A stretch of 38,258 nucleotides of DNA from Chthonomonadales bacterium (GTDB taxonomy: Bacteria > Armatimonadota > Chthonomonadetes > Chthonomonadales > CAJBBX01): positions 1-38,258 of the forward strand of contig JAAYVH010000007.1 of assembly GCA_012517255.1 (NCBI GenBank), in the 5' to 3' direction. Below the pieces are notes generated by a model. It saw only the letters and a program-made list of their open reading frames with translations. It was not told the origin of the DNA and did not search any database. The position numbers and the translations under genes are program-made. Shown piece after piece: positions 17,209 through 24,595 of the stretch; the first letter of the stretch is position 1; the number at the start of each line of letters is the position of its first letter.

Positions 17209-18432
17209 ATGATCACCCGCTGGAAGCAGACCCACGACGCAGGCATCACCTACCCCGAAGGCTTCGTTGCATCGGGGGTGCGCTGCGGCCTCAAGACCGA
17301 GGGACCGGACCTCGCGCTCATCGTAGCGGATGGCCCGGCAAGCGTCGCCGGCGTCTTCACGACCAACGTGGTGCAGGCAGCCTGCGTGCGCTATTCGAAG
17401 CATGTGGTGGAGCGTGGCGTCGCACGGGCCATTCTGTGCAATGCCGGCAATGCCAACGCGTGCAACGGCGACCGCGGAGATCGGGACACCATCAGCATGG
17501 CCGAGATGACGGCGCGAGCGCTGGGGGTAGAGCCGACCACCGTGCTGATCGCGTCCACCGGCGTCATCGGCCATCCCATGCCGATGGAGAAGCTGGAGCG
17601 AGGCATTCCGCTCGCGGCCGATGCGCTCGACCGCGAAGGCGACACCGACATGCGCGTGGCGCGGGCGATCATGACCACCGACCTGCGCCCCAAGGTGATC
17701 GGCGTCCGGTGCGCGTCCGACGAGTGGGACGGCGAGATCGTCTTTGGCGGCGTCTGCAAGGGTTCGGGGATGATCGCGCCCAACATGGCCACCATGCTCT
17801 GCTTCCTTACTGCCGACGTCAGAGCCCCCCACCCATTGCTGCAGGACGCGTTGCGCGAGGCCGTACGGTGCAGCTTCAACCGGATCACGGTGGACGGCGA
17901 CACGAGCACCAACGATATGGCGCTGTTGATGGCCAACGGCGCCGGCCCCTGCAGCATCGCTCAGCCGGGGCCAGCGATGGATGACTTCGTTGAGGCGCTG
18001 TCGAGGGTCTGCCTCTATCTGGCCCGCGAAGTGGCCCGCGACGGCGAGGGCGCGACCAAACTGGTGGAGGTTCGCGTAACCGGAGCGCCCAACGAAGGCG
18101 ATGCCGAGCTCGTGGCGCGCACCATCGCGGAGTCGCCGCTCGTCAAGACGGCGCTCTTCGGTTGCGACCCGAACTGGGGCCGCATACTGGCAGCGGCGGG
18201 CCGATCCGGCATCGTGTTCGACCCGCGAAGCGCCACCGTGCTCATCGGCGATCAGGTCGTCTACGAGACTGGATCCTCAGCCCCCTTCGACCGCGATGCC
18301 GCCCATGACTATCTGACCGAGCCCGAGGTCATTCTCACCCTCGACCTTGCCTCGGGCCCGGCGTCCGCCTCCGTCTGGACCTGCGACTTCAGCTACGACT
18401 ACGTCAAGATCAACGCGGAGTATCACACGTAG
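17209..18432 (+). CDS. argJ: Bifunctional ornithine acetyltransferase / N-acetylglutamate synthase
   Basis: The protein has 407 residues, full length for ArgJ. It transfers acetyl from N-acetylornithine to glutamate, recycling the acetyl group in the cyclic arginine pathway; some members also use acetyl-CoA. The self-cleavage site is seen in KGSGMIAPNMATML, between Ala194 and Thr195, Thr195 becoming the nucleophile of the beta chain. The oxyanion-hole STGVIG (116-121) and C-terminal DPNWGRI are present. It follows argC with a 10-base gap; argB and argD are not in the window. Its last 10 bases overlap, tail to tail, the end of the M41 peptidase gene on the other strand. Confidence 0.98.
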   Translation: MITRWKQTHDAGITYPEGFVASGVRCGLKTEGPDLALIVADGPASVAGVFTTNVVQAACVRYSKHVVERGVARAILCNAGNANACNGDRGDRDTISMAEMTARALGVEPTTVLIASTGVIGHPMPMEKLERGIPLAADALDREGDTDMRVARAIMTTDLRPKVIGVRCASDEWDGEIVFGGVCKGSGMIAPNMATMLCFLTADVRAPHPLLQDALREAVRCSFNRITVDGDTSTNDMALLMANGAGPCSIAQPGPAMDDFVEALSRVCLYLAREVARDGEGATKLVEVRVTGAPNEGDAELVARTIAESPLVKTALFGCDPNWGRILAAAGRSGIVFDPRSATVLIGDQVVYETGSSAPFDRDAAHDYLTEPEVILTLDLASGPASASVWTCDFSYDYVKINAEYHT

Positions 18433-19409
18433 GCAGTCTTAGCGGCCCCCGTATCCGGCGTGTCGGGCGTGGGTCGCAGCCAGTCCGGCCCGAGAATGCC
18501 CACGAGGTCGGCACGATACAGGAGCGAGCGCTTCAACAGAGCCTCCGTGATGCGGTCGAGCGTGTCCCTGTGGGTCGTGATGATGCGTGTGGCTTCCTTT
18601 TGCGCCCAATCCACCCAGGCCTGAACACGGTCCCGTTTCCGACGCCGGCGAGGGCCGTTGAGGTCTGACATGTCGTCGGCGGGCGGATCGACGTTCCAGA
18701 CCGTAACAATCAAGCGCCCGACACGGCGCGCCATTGTCACATCCGCCTCGCACCCTGTGGTGAACTCGCCAAGCACCACAAGCTCGGCAGCCCTCCCTGC
18801 CATGCACTCACACGCCATCTGACGTGCGCGCTTGAGCGACACGAACTTCAGGTCGGGGTCTTTGGTGGCGATGGTTGCGTTGGCCAGCAACGAAGGACTG
18901 GCCCCTATTCGGACCTCTGAAGGCATCGCGCCCCCATACGCCATCACTAATGTGTGTCCGGCCTCATGAACGGCGGCGTTGTGCATCGCCGGATCGGGAC
19001 GCATCCAGGCTTCGATCTGCTCTCCGACCCGCCGGGCCGCAGCCGAGTAGTCGGTGGAGATCCCATCCGTCGTCTCCTCCTCCGCTATCTGGAGAGCCGC
19101 GTAGGCGATATGGCCCGGCAACACATCGGAACAGGCCAATGCGGACGCGGACAGGTCACGGGCTCGTTCGCGCACTTTGCGAACAATCTCGGACTCGGCC
19201 ATCGGAATGGCGCGACACCACGGGCGCGGCAGGGAGCTCGAGCCGGAGTAGAGCCTTTCATACCAACCCGCCTCGATAACGATGTCCAAGGCAATGGGAT
19301 GATGGAGGATGGCGGCCAACAGGTGCCTGAGCTCGATCTTGTCGGCCCCATCGGCGAAGGCAAAGTCCTCCGCCATACGCATGAGGCGGTCGGTATCGGT
19401 AGCTTTCAT
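18423..19409 (-). CDS. Stand-alone M41 (FtsH-type) zinc peptidase with Clp-N-like N-terminal domain
   Basis: The protein has 328 residues from the ATG at 19409, with AAAGGA upstream. Residues about 1-115 look like two Clp-N-type repeats (LMRMAEDFAFADGADKIELRHLLAAILHHP; later ARDLSASALACSDVLPGHIAYAALQ). Residues 140-235 are an M41 peptidase core: zinc motif HEAGH at 148-152, then CECMAGRAAELVVLGEFTTGCEADVTMA, whose Asp223 matches the third zinc ligand of FtsH. The basic segment RRRRKRDR and a helical tail follow. FtsH proteins normally carry membrane helices and an AAA+ domain before M41; both are absent, so substrate delivery must come from elsewhere. The start overlaps the stop of the previous gene in ATGA. 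The N-domain call is by eye. Confidence 0.85.
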   Translation of the reverse strand: MKATDTDRLMRMAEDFAFADGADKIELRHLLAAILHHPIALDIVIEAGWYERLYSGSSSLPRPWCRAIPMAESEIVRKVRERARDLSASALACSDVLPGHIAYAALQIAEEETTDGISTDYSAAARRVGEQIEAWMRPDPAMHNAAVHEAGHTLVMAYGGAMPSEVRIGASPSLLANATIATKDPDLKFVSLKRARQMACECMAGRAAELVVLGEFTTGCEADVTMARRVGRLIVTVWNVDPPADDMSDLNGPRRRRKRDRVQAWVDWAQKEATRIITTHRDTLDRITEALLKRSLLYRADLVGILGPDWLRPTPDTPDTGAAKTAYV

Positions 19410-19771
19410 CGATCGGGTCCTTTCTGTGTGATCAGTGCCTTGACGCATCGGGCAACACAGTGCCAGGTCTCCACGATCCTGGGACGCGTGCGCTGAGCGG
19501 TGTGCGGAGATCGGCCGCTGATTCCCGCCAAGGCCGTTGCCTGCAACACCCGAACCATCGCACGGCGACGCCGCGCGGCGTGCATCAGGATGCAGTCCCA
19601 CACGCGTAGTGAATCTTGTGGATCCAGCCGGTGGTAGCCGATCCGCTCAAGCAACCGGCAAGCGCGACCGGACCCGGCGCATCTAAGCTCGACACGCCCA
19701 TCCGGGTATCTGGAAATGCGCTGCCCCAATCGCTTCGGCGCTCCAGCAAGTCCCTGGCACGGTCTCCCCAA
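19406..19771 (-). CDS. Small basic protein of unknown function, TTG start
   Basis: The protein has 121 residues. The TTG at 19771 is chosen because GGAGGG (19777-19782) sits 5 bases upstream, directly after the stop of the VirD4-like gene, and because the gene ends with a 4-base ATGA overlap with the M41 peptidase start. It is basic and Cys-containing, with a plausible helical core (RACRLLERIGYHRLDPQDSLRVWDCILMHAARRRRAMVRVLQATALAG). No family is recognised. Its tight fit between two genes of the operon argues that it is real. It could be an adaptor or DNA-binding subunit, which is speculation. Confidence 0.6.
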   Translation of the reverse strand: MGRPCQGLAGAPKRLGQRISRYPDGRVELRCAGSGRACRLLERIGYHRLDPQDSLRVWDCILMHAARRRRAMVRVLQATALAGISGRSPHTAQRTRPRIVETWHCVARCVKALITQKGPDR

Positions 19772-19786
19772 AAACGCCCTCCGTTT

Positions 19787-21283
19787 CTATGGGTCCGGTT
19801 CGTCGACGGTCCCGTCGCCATAGATCGCACGCATGAACTCCTTCCATTCGGGCCAAAGATACAGGGGCTTCAAGTACGCATAGAACGGTGGCGTGCCGGG
19901 CGTGAACCACACTGTGGGCTGCCCGCGTTCCGGGTGGGTCGGTGCCGTCATCAGGTCCCCCGGCGACAGCAGAGGCCGCTCTTCCTCTCGGATGATGCGC
20001 TCACCACCCATCTGACTGGCTGTTACCTGCACCATGAGCCCGGATTCACGCGACAGAATCTCCGCGTCGTCGATGGTCAGTGGTGGGACAGCAATGCGAG
20101 TGCCGAAGCCGGCGAGCAAGGTGTGATGCATGCCGCGGTAGCGCTCTACGATCTGCCCAATGGTTTGCACGGCTGCAACGACGCGAATGTTGCGCGACCG
20201 CAGCGTGTTGATCCGAGACGCAAGGTCCAGACGTCCGAGAGCGCTGGCAAACTCATCCAGCACCAACGTACACTCAACGGGAAGTCGGCCAGATGGGGAT
20301 GAGCTGGCCTTGCGATAGAGCGAGTTGATCAGCGACGCTATAAGGATGGTAGTGAACGGCATGAGCCGTTCCGACTCGTGTTCAGGGATGTGCACGAGGA
20401 GCACTGCCGGCGAGTCTCCCAGCTCACTCAGCCGGATGTCTGCTGCCGAAACGCATCTCCGGACGTCTTTCGCCGCAAAACCGCGGGTGTAGCCGAGCAT
20501 AGTCGACAGTGTCGTTCGGTGGTTGGAGCTGCCCGCAGCAGCCGAGGCGAACTCCAAGACGTCGTTAAGGGAGAGGTCTTTAGCTAGCTTCTGCAGCTCC
20601 AACGCGGTGCGGCAGCCGTCGGAGATCTCGCCGAGGCCACATCGGCTCGGACCCCTACGACACGCGTTGATGATCGGCGTCAGCAGGGCGATGGCTTCAG
20701 CCCTGAAATACTCGGTCTCGTTCTCTCCTTGCCGAACCACGTCAGCGAGCATCGTGGCAAGCGCCTCAGCGTCGCCAGCGTCGCGGAGTTCAGCGATCGG
20801 GTTCCACTTTAGCGTGACATCAGGCTCGGTCGGTGAGATATAGAAAAGCTTCGCTCCGGCGCGCCGACACGCCTCGCGAACAGGACGGGTCAGGTCGCCC
20901 TTCGCGGACAAACACACGATGAGGCCATCGTTACGTTTGATGCTCTGGACCAGCCACGGCAGGATCAAACTGGTGGTCTTGCCCGAGCCGGACTTGCCCA
21001 TGATGATCACGTGGCGCGCGCGCAGATGCTCCGGAAGAGTGAGGTCCGCGACAGTGTGAGTGAGGTCGGTGGGAAGCTGCGCGCCCGTTGCTTTGGTTCC
21101 GCGCTCGACAAGCACCCAAGCGTTGGGCAGCGCGATACTCTCACTCGAATGGTCCGCTCCCCGATTGACCAGCATTCCGTAACGTTCGAGATCGTGTCTG
21201 TGCGCCAGCCGGCCAGCCACGCCGTTGCTGTCGTTGCTACGCCGGGCGGGCCGCTCCGGCACCGGGATGGCATTGATCTTCAT
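19787..21283 (-). CDS. Soluble VirD4/TraG-like coupling ATPase
   Basis: The protein has 498 residues, with AGGAAGAAGG before the ATG. Motifs: Walker A GKSGSGKTT (96-104) in HVIIMGKSGSGKTTSLILPWL; the family-typical LIVCLSAKGDLTRPVREACRRAGAKLFYISPTEPDVTLKWNPIA (about 121-164); Walker B TLVLDEFASALG (339-350); sensor-like RVVAAVQTIGQI; and the C-terminal ERPLLSPGDLM seen in TraG/TraD proteins. VirD4 proteins normally have N-terminal membrane helices. Here residues 1-90 are hydrophilic, so it is cytosolic or recruited by a partner. In conjugation such hexamers pump relaxase-DNA; no relaxase or secretion channel gene is visible nearby. It starts 10 bases after the ClpX-like gene ends. Confidence 0.88.
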   Translation of the reverse strand: MKINAIPVPERPARRSNDSNGVAGRLAHRHDLERYGMLVNRGADHSSESIALPNAWVLVERGTKATGAQLPTDLTHTVADLTLPEHLRARHVIIMGKSGSGKTTSLILPWLVQSIKRNDGLIVCLSAKGDLTRPVREACRRAGAKLFYISPTEPDVTLKWNPIAELRDAGDAEALATMLADVVRQGENETEYFRAEAIALLTPIINACRRGPSRCGLGEISDGCRTALELQKLAKDLSLNDVLEFASAAAGSSNHRTTLSTMLGYTRGFAAKDVRRCVSAADIRLSELGDSPAVLLVHIPEHESERLMPFTTILIASLINSLYRKASSSPSGRLPVECTLVLDEFASALGRLDLASRINTLRSRNIRVVAAVQTIGQIVERYRGMHHTLLAGFGTRIAVPPLTIDDAEILSRESGLMVQVTASQMGGERIIREEERPLLSPGDLMTAPTHPERGQPTVWFTPGTPPFYAYLKPLYLWPEWKEFMRAIYGDGTVDEPDP

Positions 21284-21293
21284 AGCCTTCTTC

Positions 21294-22082
21294 CTATCTT
21301 CGGCGCTGGAGAACGTCTGTCAGGAGCTCATCCGGTACTGCAGGCATCAGCCCAACGAGGGCCTCATCGCTCTCCAGTGCGAGACGAAGCTCGTCCGTTG
21401 GCACGCGTGGGATCGGGAGGATTGCCGTCCAGACGCCAGCGTCATGGAGCGTGCCGAACCACGGGTGGAGAGCTGCGAACCGATAGCCCTCGGCCGGATG
21501 ATATGGGAGGTGCCCGACAGTCGCAATCACCATGGTCCATCCGCGGGTCTGGAGGTCGAACGGCCGGCGCAGGCTATCGGCAAGTTCAAGCACCGACCTG
21601 CACGTCAGAAATGCAGCCACCTGCCCGACCACCGATCCGCCTCGGGAGTCGCCGCGCTGAGCGGCGAGCAGCCCGTCGACCCCCTCAACCACAACCACGG
21701 CTTTAGTGAGGCTCTCGCGAGCTTCGCGAGACGCGGCCGTCTCCACACACGCTGCGCCGACTAACTGGTTGCAGGAGCGGCCCTGCGTGATCGCCGCGGT
21801 CACATCCACGCGAATCATCGGCAGCCGGCGGCTTTGTGCCGCCAGCCGGACCGCGAGAATGTTTGTTGCGCGCTCGGCACCGAGAAGCAGAATGTTGCGC
21901 GGAGCCACGGACTCCCAAAGCATTGAGGCAGTATGTTGGCCGAGGCGCCCGACAACATCGGCAAGCTTAAGCTCATGATCAAGAATGCGCTGCGCCAGCG
22001 TCCATGTGCCCCGATGTGCTTGGCGTCTAGCTGTTGAGTTGGTCTGTTTGGTGGACACGTGGTCGAGTAGGTTGGTCGCCAT
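21294..22082 (-). CDS. ClpX-like AAA+ protein with degenerate nucleotide-binding motifs
   Basis: The protein has 262 residues from the ATG at 22082, 10 bases after GGAGG; an upstream reading to 22136 is less likely. The order of elements follows ClpX: DVVGRLGQ (42-49) like the VGQ box; NILLLGAERATNIL (63-76) in the P-loop position, lacking the GxxxxGK[ST] lysine; VTAAITQG...LVGAACVETA like the TxLTEAGYVGEDVE region; AVVVVEGVDGL (128-138) in the Walker B place, with EG instead of DE; VVGQVAAFLTC like GVQQALLKIL; and WFGTLHDAGVWTAILPIPRVPTDELRLAL like the PEFIGRLP segment. It is probably a pseudo-ATPase scaffold or a heteromer partner. The assignment rests on motif alignment by eye. It heads the operon. 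Confidence 0.65.
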   Translation of the reverse strand: MATNLLDHVSTKQTNSTARRQAHRGTWTLAQRILDHELKLADVVGRLGQHTASMLWESVAPRNILLLGAERATNILAVRLAAQSRRLPMIRVDVTAAITQGRSCNQLVGAACVETAASREARESLTKAVVVVEGVDGLLAAQRGDSRGGSVVGQVAAFLTCRSVLELADSLRRPFDLQTRGWTMVIATVGHLPYHPAEGYRFAALHPWFGTLHDAGVWTAILPIPRVPTDELRLALESDEALVGLMPAVPDELLTDVLQRRR

Positions 22083-22168
22083 GGCATTGGTTCCTCCGCA
22101 GGCCACAAAGTGACAGGTGAGAGTCTGCGACGACACCGCGCACTAAGTCCACGAATCGCCAAATCGGC

Positions 22169-23059
22169 ATGAATCTTTGGGAGGATTTGCGCGACCGGCA
22201 GGCGAACTTGGACGCCATAGTTGTCAACGACGGACACAAGGACCTGGCGATGCCGGACGTGAAGCCAACGATTCGCCCAGCGACGCTGGCAGACGTGATG
22301 TTGCCAGCATTGATCTCTCCTCAGACGGGCCTCTTCTGGAACGCTCAGCCTGAGACGTTGGATCGCGTCGTGAGCAAGTCCTGGGTCCTGCACGTCCTAC
22401 CCTCAGCGCTTCTGTTCTCTCAGGGGCAGAGCACCGATAGCCTGCCGCTCTTTGTGGTCCTCACGGGCGCGTTTGAGGTGAGGCACCGCCTGGATTCCGG
22501 AACCCTCATAGTCGCCAGGGACGGCCCAGGCGTGGTCATCGGTGAGGTCGAGATGTTCGTTCGCGACATCGGACCCGATATCACGGCGCGCGGCGATATG
22601 AACACCGCCATGGCAGACATAGTCGCCGTTGAGGCAAGCGACGTGCTGGCGATCAACCCGCCATCCACGATTTTCGAAACACGCGACTTTCAGGTGGCAC
22701 TGAACATGTCGAAGCTGCTCTCGATCAAGCTGCTGCGCCGAAACGCGTGGCTCGACACGTCGCTGGTGCGCAAGCCGATCATTGAGATCTATCGCTACCT
22801 GCGAGAACTTGCATCAAGAACCAACGGCGTTCGGCCGCTGGGGAGAGACCACGTTGAACTCGTCGCAAGTCAGACGCAGTCGCAAGTGGCCAACCGCCTC
22901 AACATCAAGCGCCAGACCCTCAACTCGGCTGTCAGGCACAAGATGGCTGCTCAGGGCCTAACATGGGAATCAGGCAATATCAAGATGACCAGGCGGTTCT
23001 ACGAGAGGCTTCTCGAGGACCCTGTTAGTCTCGCCCGCGAAGGCCGGATCACGCGCTAG
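22169..23059 (+). CDS. CRP/FNR-like transcription regulator
   Basis: The protein has up to 296 residues. The ATG at 22169 has no clear ribosome site and the ATG at 22250 (MPDVKPT) is an alternative. Residues about 72-165 show a cyclic-nucleotide-binding fold (VLPSALLFSQGQSTDSLPLFVVLTGAFEVRH, GPGVVIGEVEMF, ADIVAVEASDVLAI). A connecting helix follows, then a DNA-binding domain with an HTH at about 231-262 (ELVASQTQSQVANRLNIKRQTLNSAVRHKM). The usual RxS cAMP-binding signature is not evident, so the ligand is unknown. It is divergent from the AAA/VirD4/M41 operon across about 86 bases, the standard place for that operon's regulator. Confidence 0.8.
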   Translation: MNLWEDLRDRQANLDAIVVNDGHKDLAMPDVKPTIRPATLADVMLPALISPQTGLFWNAQPETLDRVVSKSWVLHVLPSALLFSQGQSTDSLPLFVVLTGAFEVRHRLDSGTLIVARDGPGVVIGEVEMFVRDIGPDITARGDMNTAMADIVAVEASDVLAINPPSTIFETRDFQVALNMSKLLSIKLLRRNAWLDTSLVRKPIIEIYRYLRELASRTNGVRPLGRDHVELVASQTQSQVANRLNIKRQTLNSAVRHKMAAQGLTWESGNIKMTRRFYERLLEDPVSLAREGRITR

Positions 23060-23068
23060 AATCCGGCC
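23042..23068. terminator. Terminator-like hairpin between convergent genes
   Basis: GGCCGGAT (23042-23049) pairs perfectly with ATCCGGCC (23061-23068) across an 11-base loop that contains the stop codon of the CRP-like gene. Downstream is pyrimidine-rich but has no true T-run. The convergent peroxidase gene ends at 23089, so a bidirectional transcription end is plausible. Confidence 0.45.
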
Positions 23069-23088
23069 CCGCTTCTCGTATCACATTT

Positions 23089-23673
23089 CTACCGCGTCTT
23101 CAGCGCGCGTTCGATGGCCTCGATGACCGATGGGTCGGTGGGCTGAGTTTTGGCAGAGAAGCGTCCGATGGGCCTGCCGTCGCGCCCAATGAGGAACTTG
23201 GCGAAGTTCCACTCGATATCGCCGCCAAATGACGGGTTCGTGTCTTTCGAGGTGAGATAGCGGTATAGAGGCGCCTGACCGTCGCCCTTGACCACAATCT
23301 TGGAAAACATGGGGAAGGTGACCTTGTAGTTAGCCGTGCAGAACTGCTTGATCTCAGCCTCGGTGCCCGGTTCCTGCGCCCCGAAGTCGTTGGCGGGGAA
23401 GCCGAGGACCACCAGTCCCTGCTTGCCGTACTTCTCGTAGAGGCCTTGCAGGCCCGCATACTGGGGGGTGTTGCCGCAGCGGGAGGCGACGTTGACGATC
23501 AGCAATACCTTACCCTTGTAGCGGTTTAGCTTGACCGAGCGTCCGTCAATGTCTTTGACGGTGAAGTCGTGGACGGTCTGAGGCGCCTTTGCTTTCGACT
23601 GGGACAGAACTCCTGCGGGCATCATGCCAAGAACGGCCGCGCCGGCCACGGCTATGACATATCGCGTTTTCAT
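23089..23673 (-). CDS. Exported glutathione-peroxidase family protein
   Basis: The protein has 194 residues from the ATG at 23673, with AGGAG upstream. It reduces peroxides using thiols; bacterial non-seleno members often use thioredoxin. The catalytic tetrad is complete: Cys66 in [12 protein letters not shown] (Cys, not selenocysteine), Gln100 in [13 protein letters not shown], and Trp155 and Asn156 in [11 protein letters not shown]. Residues 1-25 form a signal peptide ([24 protein letters not shown]), unusual since most bacterial members are cytoplasmic, so this one likely protects the envelope. It is divergent from the prepilin gene. Confidence 0.95.
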   Translation of the reverse strand: MKTRYVIAVAGAAVLGMMPAGVLSQSKAKAPQTVHDFTVKDIDGRSVKLNRYKGKVLLIVNVASRCGNTPQYAGLQGLYEKYGKQGLVVLGFPANDFGAQEPGTEAEIKQFCTANYKVTFPMFSKIVVKGDGQAPLYRYLTSKDTNPSFGGDIEWNFAKFLIGRDGRPIGRFSAKTQPTDPSVIEAIERALKTR

Positions 23674-23727
23674 GATGGTTCTCCTGGGAATGCTGGGACA
23701 CACGCGAGAGTCTACGCGTTCAAGGAC

Positions 23728-23756
23728 TTGCAGTTCCCGCCGCGGACTGGTACAAT
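23728..23756 (+). promoter_or_regulatory. Sigma70-type promoter of the prepilin gene
   Basis: TTGCAG (23728-23733), a 17-base spacer and TACAAT (23751-23756) lie in the divergent gap between the peroxidase and prepilin genes. Transcription would start near 23763 and give a leader of about 76 bases before the ATG at 23839. Confidence 0.6.
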
Positions 23757-23760
23757 GTCG

Positions 23761-23785
23761 TCATACGAATACGCGAATCGTATGA
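23761..23785. promoter_or_regulatory. Dyad operator overlapping the prepilin transcription start
   Basis: TCATACGA (23761-23768) and TCGTATGA (23778-23785) are perfect inverted 8-mers around a 9-base centre. The dyad begins 4 bases after the -10 element, so a dimer bound here would block open-complex formation or clearance. Centre-to-centre spacing of the half-sites is 17 bases. Confidence 0.6.
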
Positions 23786-23838
23786 ACCATCAGCGGCGCA
23801 GTCCGGATCTAGCGGACCGCGTCAGGGGAGGATCCTGC

Positions 23839-24564
23839 ATGAAGCGGCAAGGGCCCGGACAGCGGACCGGCTTCACTCTCATCGAACTGCTCGTCGTGAT
23901 CGCGATCATCGCGATACTGGCGGCGATTCTGTTCCCGGTGTTTGCTCAGGCGCGCGAAGCTGCGCGCAAGACGCAGTGCATTTCCAACATGCGTCAGATG
24001 GGCCTTGGGATCATGATGTACACGCAGGACTACGACGAGTTCTATCCCATCGTCAAGGCCATTCCGCTCGACCCCGATGGCAGCGATCTGACCCCGGTCA
24101 TTGTGACGGGATCGCCCGCGGGCTCATGGCCTGAGCGGCTTGTCAGCCTGACCACGGTGACCATGCCATATATCAAGAACGGCGGCATCTTCATCTGCCC
24201 GTCGGCCGTGGCGGGGTGCCCCGGACGCACGCTGACCGTGCCGACGCAGCCCGGCAGCAGAGCTACCTGGAAGCTGACCTACTGGTGCTTCGGGTACAAC
24301 TTCCCGGGCAATACGCCGTTCAGTTTCCCGCCCGGATCGGCGGGCTATCGGAACAACTGCATCCTCGACGGACGGAGCATCGGCTCGCTGGGAGAGCCCG
24401 GAGGAGCAGCATTCCCGCCTGCTGAGCAGCCGATCATCATTGACCAGCGGATCGAGCTGTCGTCGTCGCCAGAGCGGGCGCGGTTCGCCCATCGCGGCGG
24501 CGCCGCGCACGTGTTTGCGGACGGCCACGTTAAGTGGAGGAAGCGCGCCGAAGCCGACGAATAG
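23839..24564 (+). CDS. Type IV prepilin-like protein, DUF1559-like / H-x-DG type
   Basis: The protein has 241 residues. The ATG at 23839 follows GGGGAGG; the reading from 23569 is an artefact crossing the promoter. A class III signal is cut between Gly11 and Phe12 in [27 protein letters not shown], with the conserved Glu at +5. The lineage-typical [36 protein letters not shown] follows, and the C-terminus has [11 protein letters not shown]. The globular domain carries several Cys residues ([12 protein letters not shown]). Such proteins are numerous in Armatimonadota and Planctomycetes; they are pseudopilin-like, and most have no known function. Confidence 0.95.
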   Translation: MKRQGPGQRTGFTLIELLVVIAIIAILAAILFPVFAQAREAARKTQCISNMRQMGLGIMMYTQDYDEFYPIVKAIPLDPDGSDLTPVIVTGSPAGSWPERLVSLTTVTMPYIKNGGIFICPSAVAGCPGRTLTVPTQPGSRATWKLTYWCFGYNFPGNTPFSFPPGSAGYRNNCILDGRSIGSLGEPGGAAFPPAEQPIIIDQRIELSSSPERARFAHRGGAAHVFADGHVKWRKRAEADE

Positions 24565-24595
24565 CAGCACGGGTCCCATAGATTGCGGGAGACCG

